The position numbers and the translations under genes are program-made. From contig NZ_CP113061.1 of NCBI RefSeq assembly GCF_026625745.1, forward strand, positions 3,441,001-3,505,000: DNA of 64,000 nucleotides, given 5' to 3'. Positions 53,336 to 61,989 of this stretch are shown here, in pieces (positions within the stretch are counted from its first letter, which is position 1; each line of letters starts with the position of its first letter). This DNA comes from Asticcacaulis sp. SL142. Its GTDB lineage: Bacteria > Pseudomonadota > Alphaproteobacteria > Caulobacterales > Caulobacteraceae. The notes under the pieces were generated by a model that searched no databases, had not been told where the DNA came from, and was given only the letters and a program-made list of their open reading frames with translations.

Positions 53336-53998
53336 ATGCTGCTGATCAATCGCGTACTGGATGACGAAGACCTTAAGCGTGTGACGGCCCTGTTTGATGA
53401 GATGCGGCTGACCGACGGCAAGCAAACCGCAGGCGCTGCGGCGCGCAAGGTCAAGTCCAATCAGCAGGCCGACTGGCGCGACCCCAAGGCGATTGCCCTG
53501 CGTGGTTTCTTGCGAAAAGCGATGGAGCGCCACCCTCTGTTTATGTCCTATGTCCGTCCGGCGAAGTGGTCGCGCCTGATCCTAAGCCGGTACGGTGTCG
53601 GCAATGCCTACGGGATGCATACCGATGACGCCATGATGAAGGATGAGGCGGGCGGGCATTTGCGTACCGATTTGTCGTTTACGTTATTTCTGTCGCCGCG
53701 TGACAGCTATGAGGGCGGCGCGCTAAGCTTGGAAAGCGTTGAGGGGGTGCGCGATGTGCGCCTTGCGGCCGGGGATATGATCGTCTACCGCACCGGCCTG
53801 CTGCATCAGGTAACTCCGGTGACTGAGGGCGAACGGCGCGCTTGCGTTGGCTGGGTGCAGAGCCAGATCCGCCGCGACGATCAGCGTGAGGTGCTGTTTG
53901 ACCTTGATCAGGTGCGCGCCAGCCTGCCCGAAAGCGCGCAAAAGCTGATGGTCGATAAGAGCGTGGGGAATCTGCTGCGTATGTGGTCCGAAGTTTAA
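53336..53998 (+). CDS. PKHD-type Fe(II)/2-oxoglutarate hydroxylase (PiuC-like)
   Basis: This 220-residue enzyme has the HxD pair in GMHTDDAMM (about 103-105) and the distal His in LLHQVTPV, with an Arg in TEGERRACVGW for 2-oxoglutarate. Length and ending (LMVDKSVGNLLRMWSEV, about) fit the PiuC family. Relatives are iron-regulated and linked to siderophore receptors. Start MLLINRV was chosen with AAGGTCC upstream. No iron-uptake genes are nearby. Confidence 0.9.
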   Translation: MLLINRVLDDEDLKRVTALFDEMRLTDGKQTAGAAARKVKSNQQADWRDPKAIALRGFLRKAMERHPLFMSYVRPAKWSRLILSRYGVGNAYGMHTDDAMMKDEAGGHLRTDLSFTLFLSPRDSYEGGALSLESVEGVRDVRLAAGDMIVYRTGLLHQVTPVTEGERRACVGWVQSQIRRDDQREVLFDLDQVRASLPESAQKLMVDKSVGNLLRMWSEV

Positions 53999-54011
53999 AA
54001 AATCGCTCGTC

Positions 54012-54148
54012 GTACCCCTCCGCCTCGCTATGGCTCGGCACCTCCCCATTAAATGGGGAGGAGGTAGGGTGTGCGCGACTTTTAATCTCCTCCCTACGTT
54101 TGCGTGGGGAGGTGGCGCGACGCTTTAGCGGCGTGACGGAGGGGTACT
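54012..54148. repeat. Composite intergenic repeat, copy 2
   Basis: It begins TACCCCTCCGCCTCGCTATG, includes CCTCCCCATTAAATGGGGAG, then CTCCTCCCTACGTTTGCGTG and ends GACGGAGGGGTA. Its modules match copy 1 at 52171-52305 with their order exchanged. The outer TACCCCTCCG and CGGAGGGGTA are inverted copies. Confidence 0.78.
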
Positions 54149-54149
54149 T

Positions 54150-55352
54150 TTATTTCAAAATAGCCACAAACCGCTGATGGCTTAGACACCGCCACACCCA
54201 CTCGAACGGCCCATAGCGGAAGGCACGCATCCACAGGTGGCTGAAGATAAGCTGGCCCACCCAGATGGCGACGACAATCGGCACAAGGCCCGCATTGCCA
54301 ACCGTGCCATATAGCCCAAGCCCCCAGCTTTGCGGGGCGCGACCACCGTAAAATATCACTGTCATAATCAGCGATTGCAGCAGGTAATTGGTGAAGGCCA
54401 TACGACCGGCATCACGCAGAGGCGACAACAGCCTAAGCCCCCACGGTGTCCGAGCGATCAGTATCAGGGCCGACACATAGCCCAGACTGACGATGATCGA
54501 CAGATATTCATTGGCGACGGCATAAAGCCCCATAATCCGAACGGCGGGAAAGCCCTCACTAATGATCACGGCGGCCTGCCAGCCGATCACGGCAAGACTG
54601 ACCCCGGCAAGGGCGATGACCGTGGCATAGGTGGCCGTCCGGCTCTCGCCCCTGAAAAAGCCGGATTTGAACAGGCCCAGACCCATCATCATCAGCCCGA
54701 TCGTCACCGGCAGGTAGAACAGGATTTCATTGACGATGCTTTGCGACCACATGGCGAAATTACCGCTCAGTGAACCGGAAAAGCCTGAACGCATCTGCTC
54801 AATGATCGGATTCAACAGATCGGGCAGGGGCATGGACGGTTCAGGTATAACCCCGATGCCGTCATTAATCGCGGGCCACAGGATGATGCCGTTGCCGACC
54901 AGATAAAGCGCGCTGCCCGCGACCAGCAAGGCTTTAGCCCCCAGATTACGCCAACTGAAAAAGACAAACCCGCATATAGCATAGAGCAGCAAAATATCGC
55001 CGTACCAGATCAGCGCGCCGTGGATCAGGCCAAAGATCACCATCCAACCCAACCGTCTGCCGATCACCCGCCCGGTCAATGGCATGTCGTCCGGTTCTGA
55101 TGCGCTGATCAGATGGAGGCTGACGCCGAAAAGCATGGAAAAAATTGTGATGAACTTGCCGGTGAAAAAGACCTCATCAACCCACCACACGGCGATGTCG
55201 GCGGACGTCATACCCAGCGGCGACAGGGCCGGGTTGACATAGACATGCATCGGCATGGCAAAGGCTATGGCATTGACAAACAATATGCCCAGAATGCTCA
55301 GGCCCCGCACGATGTCGAGATAGACAATACGGCGGGGTGCAGCGTCAGACAT
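54150..55352 (-). CDS. DUF418-family (YeiB-like) membrane protein
   Basis: This 400-residue protein has about ten transmembrane segments. It starts RIVYLDIVRGLSILGILFVN, the YeiB signature, and ends with the DUF418 region (GRMAFTNYLLQSLI, then QLIFSHLWMRAFRYGPFEWVWR split by a turn). Role unknown, possibly transport or acyl transfer. It overlaps the next upstream gene by 8 bp. Confidence 0.88.
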   Translation of the reverse strand: MSDAAPRRIVYLDIVRGLSILGILFVNAIAFAMPMHVYVNPALSPLGMTSADIAVWWVDEVFFTGKFITIFSMLFGVSLHLISASEPDDMPLTGRVIGRRLGWMVIFGLIHGALIWYGDILLLYAICGFVFFSWRNLGAKALLVAGSALYLVGNGIILWPAINDGIGVIPEPSMPLPDLLNPIIEQMRSGFSGSLSGNFAMWSQSIVNEILFYLPVTIGLMMMGLGLFKSGFFRGESRTATYATVIALAGVSLAVIGWQAAVIISEGFPAVRIMGLYAVANEYLSIIVSLGYVSALILIARTPWGLRLLSPLRDAGRMAFTNYLLQSLIMTVIFYGGRAPQSWGLGLYGTVGNAGLVPIVVAIWVGQLIFSHLWMRAFRYGPFEWVWRCLSHQRFVAILK

Positions 55353-55800
55353 GGGGAACCGCTGTGTCGGGCGGGGTGCGTTTCAGGGCTATCTGTTGCA
55401 GGGTAATGGCTGCCGGAATGGCCAGTACCAGTTGCGCCACCACCATCAACAGGCTGAAGCCGGCAAAGGGGATGAGGTTGTGCGATGTCGCGGGGACCTT
55501 ATGGTGCAGCAGAAACTGCCCGAACGCCAAGGCACTGCCCAGTAGGCCGATCAGCCCTGCGCAGGTCAATCCCATCACGACGGCCTTCAGGCGCGATTTG
55601 GGCACCTTGAGCGACCACAGGGCCAGGGCCCCGACCATCCAGAAGAACCCAAGCCCGATCTGCCTTTGGGTTTCAACCACGGCATCGGCACCCTGTGGAG
55701 CCAGCAGACGCGCGAAAAACCACACACAGCCGTGCAACACCATCGCCCCGATCAGGCTGGTGACCATCCATGGAAAGGCGGGTTGTCTAAGCTGAAGCAC
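55345..55800 (-). CDS. Hypothetical four-span membrane protein
   Basis: I do not recognise this 151-residue protein. It has four hydrophobic segments (about 12-32, 50-65, 74-97, 113-138). It overlaps the DUF418 gene by 8 bp and is 14 bp after the hydroxyacyl-CoA dehydrogenase gene region boundary on the opposite side. Translational coupling with DUF418 suggests a shared role. Confidence 0.7.
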   Translation of the reverse strand: MLQLRQPAFPWMVTSLIGAMVLHGCVWFFARLLAPQGADAVVETQRQIGLGFFWMVGALALWSLKVPKSRLKAVVMGLTCAGLIGLLGSALAFGQFLLHHKVPATSHNLIPFAGFSLLMVVAQLVLAIPAAITLQQIALKRTPPDTAVPHV

Positions 55801-55814
55801 GCAGGGCTCTTGTC

Positions 55815-56690
55815 TTAACGGGTAGGTATCGGCTTTTCGCCGCGATAGTCGTAAAAGCCGCGTCCGGTTTTACGTCCCAGCCAGCCAGCCTCGACATACT
55901 TCACCAGCAGCGGGCAGGGCCGATACTTGGAATCCGCCAGACCGTCATGCAGCATTTCCATGATCGCCAGCACCGTATCAAGCCCAATGAAATCGCCAAG
56001 CTCCAGCGGCCCCATCGGGTGATTGGCCCCAAGTTTCAGAGCTGTGTCGATAGCCTCGACCGTGCCGACGCCTTCGTACAGGGTATAGATCGCCTCATTG
56101 ATCATGGGGATCAGGACGCGGTTGACGATAAAGGCCGGGTAATCTTCGGAATTGGCGGTGATCTTGCCTAAGCTTTGCGCAAATTCGACGGCGGCCTGAT
56201 AGGTTTCGGGGTCGGTGGCGATGCCGCGAATAATCTCGACCAGCTTCATCACCGGCACCGGGTTCATGAAGTGCAGACCGATAAACTTGCCCGGACGATC
56301 GGACGCGGCGGCTAAGCGCGTGATCGAAATGGAGGAAGTGTTGGAGGCCAGAATAGCGTCAGGTTTTAAGTGCTCACTGACCGATTTGAAGATGGCTTTT
56401 TTGATCTCTTCATTTTCGGTGGCGGCTTCGATCACCAGATCGCAGTCTTTCAGGTCATGGGCGGACGCTGCCGGTTGCAGGCGGCCCATGCTGGCCTTGG
56501 CGTCGTCCGGCGTAATGACCTCTTTTTCGATCAGGCGATTGAAGCCCTTATTGATCTTTTCAAGGGCAGCGTGGACGGCGTCGATCTTTTGGTCATGCAG
56601 CAGCACCGTGTAACCCGCCTGAGCGCAAACCTGAGCGATACCTGCCCCCATCTGACCCGCGCCGATAATGCCCACTGACTTGATATTCAT
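55815..56690 (-). CDS. 3-hydroxybutyryl-CoA dehydrogenase
   Basis: This 291-residue enzyme has the NAD motif VGIIGAGQMGAGIAQVCA. Catalytic HFMNPVPVMKLVEII and the C-terminal GPLELGDFIGLD segment are present. It oxidises 3-hydroxybutyryl-CoA to acetoacetyl-CoA, or the reverse, in the cytoplasm. Start MNIKSVG fits the family; an ATG 9 bp earlier follows AGGTG more closely and may be used. Electron-transfer flavoprotein genes lie upstream, fitting fatty-acid or butyrate metabolism. Confidence 0.93.
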   Translation of the reverse strand: MNIKSVGIIGAGQMGAGIAQVCAQAGYTVLLHDQKIDAVHAALEKINKGFNRLIEKEVITPDDAKASMGRLQPAASAHDLKDCDLVIEAATENEEIKKAIFKSVSEHLKPDAILASNTSSISITRLAAASDRPGKFIGLHFMNPVPVMKLVEIIRGIATDPETYQAAVEFAQSLGKITANSEDYPAFIVNRVLIPMINEAIYTLYEGVGTVEAIDTALKLGANHPMGPLELGDFIGLDTVLAIMEMLHDGLADSKYRPCPLLVKYVEAGWLGRKTGRGFYDYRGEKPIPTR

Positions 56691-56764
56691 AATCACCATT
56701 ACACCTGCTACAAAACTGTATCTGTAAGACTATAGGGCCTGACCGCACAATCAAGCCCAAAAGA

Positions 56765-56805
56765 AAATCCCCCAGAGCCAGCTTGAGGGCGGGCTCTGAG
56801 GGATT
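56765..56805 (-). terminator. Terminator of the etfBA operon
   Basis: Arms AAATCCC..AGAGCC and GGCTCT..GGGATTT pair with a short internal mismatch. On the minus strand the stem is followed by TTTTCTTTT. It lies 25 bp past the etfA stop. Confidence 0.85.
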
Positions 56806-56829
56806 TGCAATTTTATAGATGCCTGTCCC

Positions 56830-57765
56830 TTAACCGAGGGCAGCCATCAGGGCCGGAACGGCGGTTTTATAGTCTTCGACCAGACCATAATCCGCGATCT
56901 GGAAGATCGGCGCTTCGGGGTCTTTGTTGATGGCAACGATAACCTTGGAATCCTTCATCCCGGCCAGATGCTGAATGGCACCTGAAATACCCACGGCGAT
57001 ATAAAGGGCCGGGGCCACAACCTTACCGGTCTGGCCGACCTGATAGTCGTTGGGCGCATAACCGGCATCGACCGCCGCCCGTGAGGCCCCGACGGCAGCC
57101 CCCAGCTTATCGGCCAGAGGCTCGATCACCGCATGAAACTCCTCGGCGGAACCCAGCGCCCGTCCGCCGGAGACGACGACCTTGGCCGCCCCCAGTTCCG
57201 GGCGGTCGGAGGTGACTTTTTCTTCGCCGACAAAGCGCGTGCCTGCAAAATCGGCCGCAGCTGACGCGGCTTCAACCGAGGCCGAACCGCCGTCAGCGGC
57301 CACCGCCGCAAAGCTGGTCGGACGGACGGTCAGAACTTTTTTGGTATCCGAGGTCTGCACGGTTTCCAGCGCATTACCCGCATAGATCGGGCGCACAAAC
57401 GTATTGGCATCAACGACTTCCATCACATCAGAGATGATGGAAACATCCAGAAGAGCCGCAATGCGCGGGGCAAAGTTCTTGCCCGCCGCCGTCGCCGGAA
57501 TGGCAATAGTGTCATAACTGGCGGCAAGGCCTGCGATCAGTGCGGCGACATCTTCGGCGATATCGGCGTTCAGGCCTGCACTCTCAGCGGTCAGCACTTT
57601 GCGCACGCCGTCGGCTTTGGCGGCCTGAACGGCTACGGTCGCCGAGCCCGCACCATAAACCAGCACGTCGATGTCAGGCGACAGGGCTTTGGCGGCGCTC
57701 AGAACCTTAAGGGTGGTATCGCGTAAGTGCGCGCCGTCGTGGTCGGCAATAACTAAAACAGCCAT
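56830..57765 (-). CDS. etfA: Electron transfer flavoprotein alpha subunit
   Basis: This 311-residue protein has the EtfA C-terminal FAD domain: GGRALGSAEEF, ASRAAVDAGYAPNDYQVGQT, YIAVGISGAIQHLAGM and INKDPEAPIFQIADYGLV. With EtfB it carries electrons from acyl-CoA dehydrogenases to the quinone pool. It starts one base after etfB on the same strand. Confidence 0.96.
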   Translation of the reverse strand: MAVLVIADHDGAHLRDTTLKVLSAAKALSPDIDVLVYGAGSATVAVQAAKADGVRKVLTAESAGLNADIAEDVAALIAGLAASYDTIAIPATAAGKNFAPRIAALLDVSIISDVMEVVDANTFVRPIYAGNALETVQTSDTKKVLTVRPTSFAAVAADGGSASVEAASAAADFAGTRFVGEEKVTSDRPELGAAKVVVSGGRALGSAEEFHAVIEPLADKLGAAVGASRAAVDAGYAPNDYQVGQTGKVVAPALYIAVGISGAIQHLAGMKDSKVIVAINKDPEAPIFQIADYGLVEDYKTAVPALMAALG

Positions 57766-57766
57766 A

Positions 57767-58513
57767 TTACAGCACTCCCGCAGTTTTCAGATGGGCGACC
57801 AGGGCGTTGGCGTCGGCGACCTTGATGCCCGCCGACCGCTTGGGCGGTTCGGCCACTTTCAGCACCTTAAGGCGCGGGGCGACATCGATGCCGTAATCAG
57901 CCACCTGTTTCGTATCGAGCGGCTTTTTCTTAGCCTTCATGATGTTGGGCAGGGAGGCATAGCGCGGGTCATTGAGGCGCAGGTCGGTGGTGATGACCGC
58001 CGGTAGCTTCACCTCTAAGGTTTGCAGGCCGCCGTCGACTTCGCGGGTCACTTTGGCCTCATCACCCTCGATGACCACCTTTGACGCAAAGGTCGCCTGC
58101 GGCCAGCCGAGCAGTGTCGACAACATCTGGCCGGTGGCGTTGTTGTCGCCATCAATGGCCTGCTTGCCCATCAGGACGATATTCGGGTTTTCTTCAGCAA
58201 TCACGGCCTTGAGCAGCTTGGCGATGCCGAGCGGCTCGATATCCTGATCGGTCTGGATCAGCAGGCCGCGATCAGCGCCCATAGCCAGGGCCGTTCGCAG
58301 TATGGCCTCGCACTGGGCCACGCCAATGGAGACCGCGACGATTTCGGTGGCAATGCCCGCTTCTTTGAGACGCACAGCCTCTTCGACGGCGATTTCGTCA
58401 AACGGGTTCATCGACATCTTGACATTGGCCAGATCGACGCCGGTCTGATCGGCCTTGACGCGTACCTTGACGTTGTAATCTATGACCCGCTTAACGGGGA
58501 CCAGAATTTTCAT
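57767..58513 (-). CDS. etfB: Electron transfer flavoprotein beta subunit
   Basis: This 248-residue protein starts [19 protein letters not shown] and has the [17 protein letters not shown] signature and the AMP-site segment [16 protein letters not shown]. It is the partner of etfA and first gene of the pair. Confidence 0.96.
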   Translation of the reverse strand: MKILVPVKRVIDYNVKVRVKADQTGVDLANVKMSMNPFDEIAVEEAVRLKEAGIATEIVAVSIGVAQCEAILRTALAMGADRGLLIQTDQDIEPLGIAKLLKAVIAEENPNIVLMGKQAIDGDNNATGQMLSTLLGWPQATFASKVVIEGDEAKVTREVDGGLQTLEVKLPAVITTDLRLNDPRYASLPNIMKAKKKPLDTKQVADYGIDVAPRLKVLKVAEPPKRSAGIKVADANALVAHLKTAGVL

Positions 58514-58812
58514 CAGTCTCTCACCTTAAGACATGAAGCCTTTGCGGTGGCCGTAAAATTGACATACCGCAGCGGCAATAAGCTTTATCGTTTCAAACGT
58601 ATCTTAAGAGTCTTTACTCTTCAGATTTCGGTCGAGATAAGTGACGAGCCTGCTTGCCAAAGTCAATCAAAGAGATACATAACAGCCGGAAATTCAGGGC
58701 ATTTCACAGTAATTTGCGGTGCCCTAAAGTCAATTTGCACCAGCCCTGATGGCTTTGACACCACCTTTGCCACGCCCTAAACCAGCGTGAGCAACTTTAA
58801 GAAGGACGACCC
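58514..58812. other. Intergenic region without a recognised feature
   Basis: This 299-bp gap separates etfB and a small membrane-protein gene, which diverge. It should hold both promoters. I see no strong dyad, terminator or coding frame in it. Confidence 0.5.
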
Positions 58813-59118
58813 ATGAAAAATAATCTGATCATGCGCATCAAGATTATCGCGCTGATCGTGTTTATTTTCGCGTCGGCGGGGGCATGGGTCTATACGGCCC
58901 TGTACGAAATCCCGCGCAAAAAATGCGAGGCCAAAGGGGCGTGGTGGTCGAATGAGTACCGCATCTGCCGCGCACCGGTTTACCTTCCAACGATCACCGG
59001 CCGACCAGCCGGCGAAGGCCGTGAAATCCACTGGCCAACCGAGCAGGCCCCGACGGTTAACAATTCCGCTCCGGGCGCCAAGGCCCCGGTTATCGAGAAA
59101 GAGGCTGCAACGCAGTAG
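58813..59118 (+). CDS. Hypothetical single-span membrane protein
   Basis: I do not recognise this 101-residue protein. It has one N-terminal membrane segment (about 9-30), then a periplasmic part with two Cys (KKCEAKGAWWSNEYRICRAP) that may pair, and a Pro/Ala-rich tail. AAGGACG lies about 7 bp upstream of the ATG. The next small membrane gene starts 12 bp later. Confidence 0.7.
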   Translation: MKNNLIMRIKIIALIVFIFASAGAWVYTALYEIPRKKCEAKGAWWSNEYRICRAPVYLPTITGRPAGEGREIHWPTEQAPTVNNSAPGAKAPVIEKEAATQ

Positions 59119-59129
59119 GGCGCCGAGAC

Positions 59130-59405
59130 ATGGGGGCAATCAGGTGGAGTATATGGTTGCTCAAGCTTTTGTCTGTGGCAATGGCAGTACCTGTTATCAG
59201 CAATATTCTGTTCGATGGCTTTGACCTGGACAGGCTGGCTTTTCAGGGACGATTGTTTGTCATCTTCTTAGTTGTCGGCGTGGTCCTGATCTGGCTGAGC
59301 GCAGGCATCTTTCATTTGTTAAAATACTTTAGTTACAGGCACTTGCTTAATAAGCAGGATATCAAAACGGAATCCTTCAAGCGCTGGAAAGACGGAGAGC
59401 CTTAA
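59130..59405 (+). CDS. Hypothetical two-span membrane protein
   Basis: This 91-residue protein has two hydrophobic segments (about 8-28 and 42-66) and a charged C-terminus (KQDIKTESFKRWKDGE). No family recognised. It starts 12 bp after the preceding gene and is probably co-transcribed. Confidence 0.55.
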   Translation: MGAIRWSIWLLKLLSVAMAVPVISNILFDGFDLDRLAFQGRLFVIFLVVGVVLIWLSAGIFHLLKYFSYRHLLNKQDIKTESFKRWKDGEP

Positions 59406-59449
59406 TCTTACGGAAGCGCCTCTTCCAAGTTTGGCCCCTCACCCTAACC

Positions 59450-59471
59450 CTCTCCCCGCGAGCGGGGAGAG
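59450..59471. repeat. REP-like palindrome (CCCTCACCCTAACCCTCTCCCC type)
   Basis: Perfect arms CTCTCCCCGC and GCGGGGAGAG with two central bases follow the tract CCCTCACCCTAACC. This is a repeat type found between genes in many Gram-negative bacteria. It sits between convergent genes and may help end transcription. Confidence 0.75.
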
Positions 59472-59475
59472 AGAA

Positions 59476-60048
59476 CTAAGTCGACGGCACCCACAGCACA
59501 TCATCCGCGCCCTTGTTGTTGGCATAGCGGGCAAGTACAAACAGAAGATCTGACAGCCGGTTGAGATATTTCAGCGCTTCGGGATTTACGACTTCATCGG
59601 GTGTATGCGTCAGCGCCACCAGATCGCTTTCAGCACGGCGGGCTATGGTGCGCGCCAGATGCAGGTGCGCACTCAAAGGATTTCCGGCGGGCAGGATAAA
59701 CGAATTTAGCGGCGACAGTTCGGCGTTATAACTATCGATAGCGGCTTCAAGAGCTGTGACCTGAGCGGCCTTGATACGGATCGGCGTCCAGGACTTAGGC
59801 TGGCCGTCTTCGGGCACCGCCAGATCGGCCCCCAGATCGAACAAATCGTTCTGAACTTGCGCCAGAAGCGCATCGAAACCGTCAAAGCCAGCGACATAAA
59901 GCCGCGCCACGCCGATCATGGAATTGGCTTCATCAATGCTGCCAAAGGCGCGGATACGGGCATCGCATTTTAACCGGCGCGCCCCGTCAGCCAGACCCGT
60001 GTCGCCGCCGTCACCGGTGCGGGTGTAAATCTTATTCAGCTTGACCAT
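59476..60048 (-). CDS. PduO-type cob(I)alamin adenosyltransferase
   Basis: This 190-residue enzyme starts MVKLNKIYTRTGDGGDTGLADG, the PduO ATP-binding signature. RRAESDLVAL and LNRLSDLLFVLARYAN complete the active site. It makes adenosylcobalamin. Its ATG overlaps the TGA of the HIG1 gene (TGATG), which fixes the start over an upstream in-frame ATG. No cobalamin riboswitch is seen. Confidence 0.93.
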   Translation of the reverse strand: MVKLNKIYTRTGDGGDTGLADGARRLKCDARIRAFGSIDEANSMIGVARLYVAGFDGFDALLAQVQNDLFDLGADLAVPEDGQPKSWTPIRIKAAQVTALEAAIDSYNAELSPLNSFILPAGNPLSAHLHLARTIARRAESDLVALTHTPDEVVNPEALKYLNRLSDLLFVLARYANNKGADDVLWVPST

Positions 60049-60251
60049 CAGCCGTTCTGCGCCCGCCACCACAACAGCACGCACAGCAGAATAATTGCGA
60101 CCGCCTGCAAAAGTACGCGCAGGCGCATCAGCTTATTGGACCAGCGCTCACGAAACGCCCCGCCTCTGGCTAGGCTGAAAATGCCAAGCCCCAAAACGAC
60201 CAGAACACTCAGCATGGCCACGAGCGCCAGATTAGTCAGAAACGTATTCAT
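60048..60251 (-). CDS. HIG1-domain twin-transmembrane protein
   Basis: This 67-residue protein has two membrane segments with the HIG1-type loop ARGGAFRERWSNKLMRLRV between them. Such proteins are linked to respiratory complexes in alphaproteobacteria and mitochondria. It is translationally coupled to the adenosyltransferase gene. Confidence 0.85.
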   Translation of the reverse strand: MNTFLTNLALVAMLSVLVVLGLGIFSLARGGAFRERWSNKLMRLRVLLQAVAIILLCVLLWWRAQNG

Positions 60252-60484
60252 CGTATATCCATTCGACTAGAAGTGTCCGTTACGCCATAGTCCGGTTTTG
60301 CGAAAGCGCTTTTTGTGCATAAGTGCACACCTGTCAGGCGTAAAGCCATGAACCGGACATAAATGTTAGACTATATCGTTTGCAACTGCGAATGCGTTGC
60401 GACAGTTTAACGCAGGTGTCACGTATACCATATGTAATGCGATGGCCTACCTGATTTTTGCCTATTGGATGGACGGCTATGTAT

Positions 60485-60496
60485 ACCTATATAGGT
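60485..60496. promoter_or_regulatory. 12-bp palindrome, possible TetR operator
   Basis: ACCTATATAGGT is fully self-complementary and lies about 80 bp before the TetR start. TetR regulators often bind such dyads at their own promoters. A hairpin TGTGCA-TAAG-TGCACA lies further upstream at 60314-60329. Confidence 0.4.
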
Positions 60497-60513
60497 GATA
60501 TGGTGACATTCAG

Positions 60514-60549
60514 GGCAGGCTTACCTAGGGTAAGCTCTGCCTTTATTTT
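60514..60549 (+). terminator. Intrinsic terminator just upstream of the TetR gene
   Basis: Arms GGCAGGCTTACC and GGTAAGCTCTGCC pair over 12 bp with one bulged T and a TAG loop, followed by TTTATTTTT. No plus-strand gene precedes it in the 60252-60576 gap, so it would end a short RNA or an attenuated leader. Confidence 0.8.
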
Positions 60550-60576
60550 TAGATATATCTGAGTGTGAGTTAGCGT

Positions 60577-61239
60577 ATGTACAAGGCCTATGAGTTGAAA
60601 GAGAAGTTGGCGCGTGAGGAGAGAACTGTGCCGTTAGGTGCCAGAGCCAGATCCAAAGAACTGAACCGCCAAAAGATTCTGGCTTCGGCCAAGGCTTTGT
60701 TCAAAGACCGCGGGTTCGAAGCCGCGACCTTGCGCGATATTGCCAAGGAAGCCGGGTTATCCACGGGCGCGCTATTTGCTAATTTCAGCGATAAGAACGA
60801 AATTTTTATCAAGGTCGTCGAAGCTGAATCTGCTGTCGTACTGGAGCGCATGATTGATGCCCATGATCCGACCCTGCCTTTGACGGAACGCCTGCTCAAA
60901 CAACTGAAATGTACCTATGAAGCTGCCCATACCGACATGCAGCTTATCCTGTCGGCCTTTGTGATGCATTGGGCGCGCCGGGATCCGGCGTTTAATGAGA
61001 TTGACCGCCTCAGCGACCTGGTGCGCCAGACCATGCTGGCCAGCCTGAGCTATGCGCGTGAGCACAACGAACTGCCCGCGGGTAGCCCGATCGAATGTGC
61101 CTCTGAGATTCTGGAAGATTTGTGCTTTTCGAACCTGCGCCGTGGCTTTCACGGTGAGATGCAACTCAGCGAGTTGATCGAGCGTATGAAACAGCAAATT
61201 ACGCTTGTGGTGGCTGGGCTTAAGGCCGTTGCCGCGTAA
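60577..61239 (+). CDS. TetR/AcrR-family regulator
   Basis: This 220-residue protein has a TetR DNA-binding domain (about 25-75: RQKILASAKALFKDRGFEAATLRDIAKEAGLSTGALFANFSDK, read in part) and a helical ligand domain. The first ~20 residues precede the usual start, so a later GTG (60630) is possible. Target genes are unknown; the porin/nitronate monooxygenase pair is convergent. Confidence 0.88.
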   Translation: MYKAYELKEKLAREERTVPLGARARSKELNRQKILASAKALFKDRGFEAATLRDIAKEAGLSTGALFANFSDKNEIFIKVVEAESAVVLERMIDAHDPTLPLTERLLKQLKCTYEAAHTDMQLILSAFVMHWARRDPAFNEIDRLSDLVRQTMLASLSYAREHNELPAGSPIECASEILEDLCFSNLRRGFHGEMQLSELIERMKQQITLVVAGLKAVAA

Positions 61240-61244
61240 ATAAA

Positions 61245-61270
61245 AAAGGCGGCCCGCAAAGGCCGCCTTT
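61245..61270. terminator. Bidirectional terminator
   Basis: A 10-bp perfect stem AAAGGCGGCC / GGCCGCCTTT with loop CGCAAA lies between the TetR stop and the convergent porin gene. Confidence 0.9.
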
Positions 61271-61290
61271 CTCAGGTGAAAGCCTGAAGT

Positions 61291-61989
61291 TTAGAACTTT
61301 CGTGACAGGGTCAGCACGACCCGGTCGCCAAAGCGCTTACCGTACTCGTGCTTGTCAGTGTCGTAGTAGCGCATATCAAGGCTGGTCGTCTTATTAAGCG
61401 CATAGGTCGCGCCGAGATTGTAAGCTGTGTAATCTTTCTTTGGCGTGACGCGGCGCAGACCGACGCTACCCGACACGGTCCATTTAGTGTTCAGCTTTTG
61501 CGAAACCCCCAGATCGTGCCACCAGGCTTCCTTAGTGGAGCCGGATGAATCGGCTGAATACACGGTCGTGTATTTCACCGTCGTTTTATCGACGGTGCGG
61601 CTAATGTCGCCCTGCCACTCATAGAAATCATCATCAACGCCGGGACGGGCATTTTGATTAGCCTTATATAAGAATTGCAGGCCGGTTTTAAAGCCCGCAA
61701 TATCGCCTTTGATACCGGCAAACAGTTGGGTCTGGGCGTCGCTGCCGTCACTACCTTTGACGTTTTTGACTTTGGTTCCGGCAAAGAACATGCCTTTTGA
61801 GACCGTTAGAGTGCCAACGGCCTGAGCATTACCATTGGTTTCCGAAACGCCCTTGACGACACCATCGTTGCCGATGCTGACTTGTCCGCCTATATCGAAC
61901 GGGCCAGATTCGGCGGCTTGAACGACAGAGGTTACGCCCAAAGAGGCGCCAAAAGTGGTGGCGATGAGAAGGAGAGAAGCTTTACGCAT
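61291..61989 (-). CDS. TorF-family putative porin
   Basis: This 232-residue protein has a signal peptide (cleavage after VVQA, near residue 25). Alternating beta-strand sequence and the KGVSETNGNAQAV start (compare FRGVSQTNGKPA in the family) are seen. It ends in LTLSRKF with a terminal Phe, as in outer-membrane barrels. It overlaps the nitronate monooxygenase gene by 8 bp. Confidence 0.8.
   Translation of the reverse strand: MRKASLLLIATTFGASLGVTSVVQAAESGPFDIGGQVSIGNDGVVKGVSETNGNAQAVGTLTVSKGMFFAGTKVKNVKGSDGSDAQTQLFAGIKGDIAGFKTGLQFLYKANQNARPGVDDDFYEWQGDISRTVDKTTVKYTTVYSADSSGSTKEAWWHDLGVSQKLNTKWTVSGSVGLRRVTPKKDYTAYNLGATYALNKTTSLDMRYYDTDKHEYGKRFGDRVVLTLSRKF

Noticed and set aside
60252-60300. 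Cobalamin riboswitch before the HIG1/adenosyltransferase pair
   Set aside because: The region upstream of the HIG1 start lacks the B12-box sequence and is too short.
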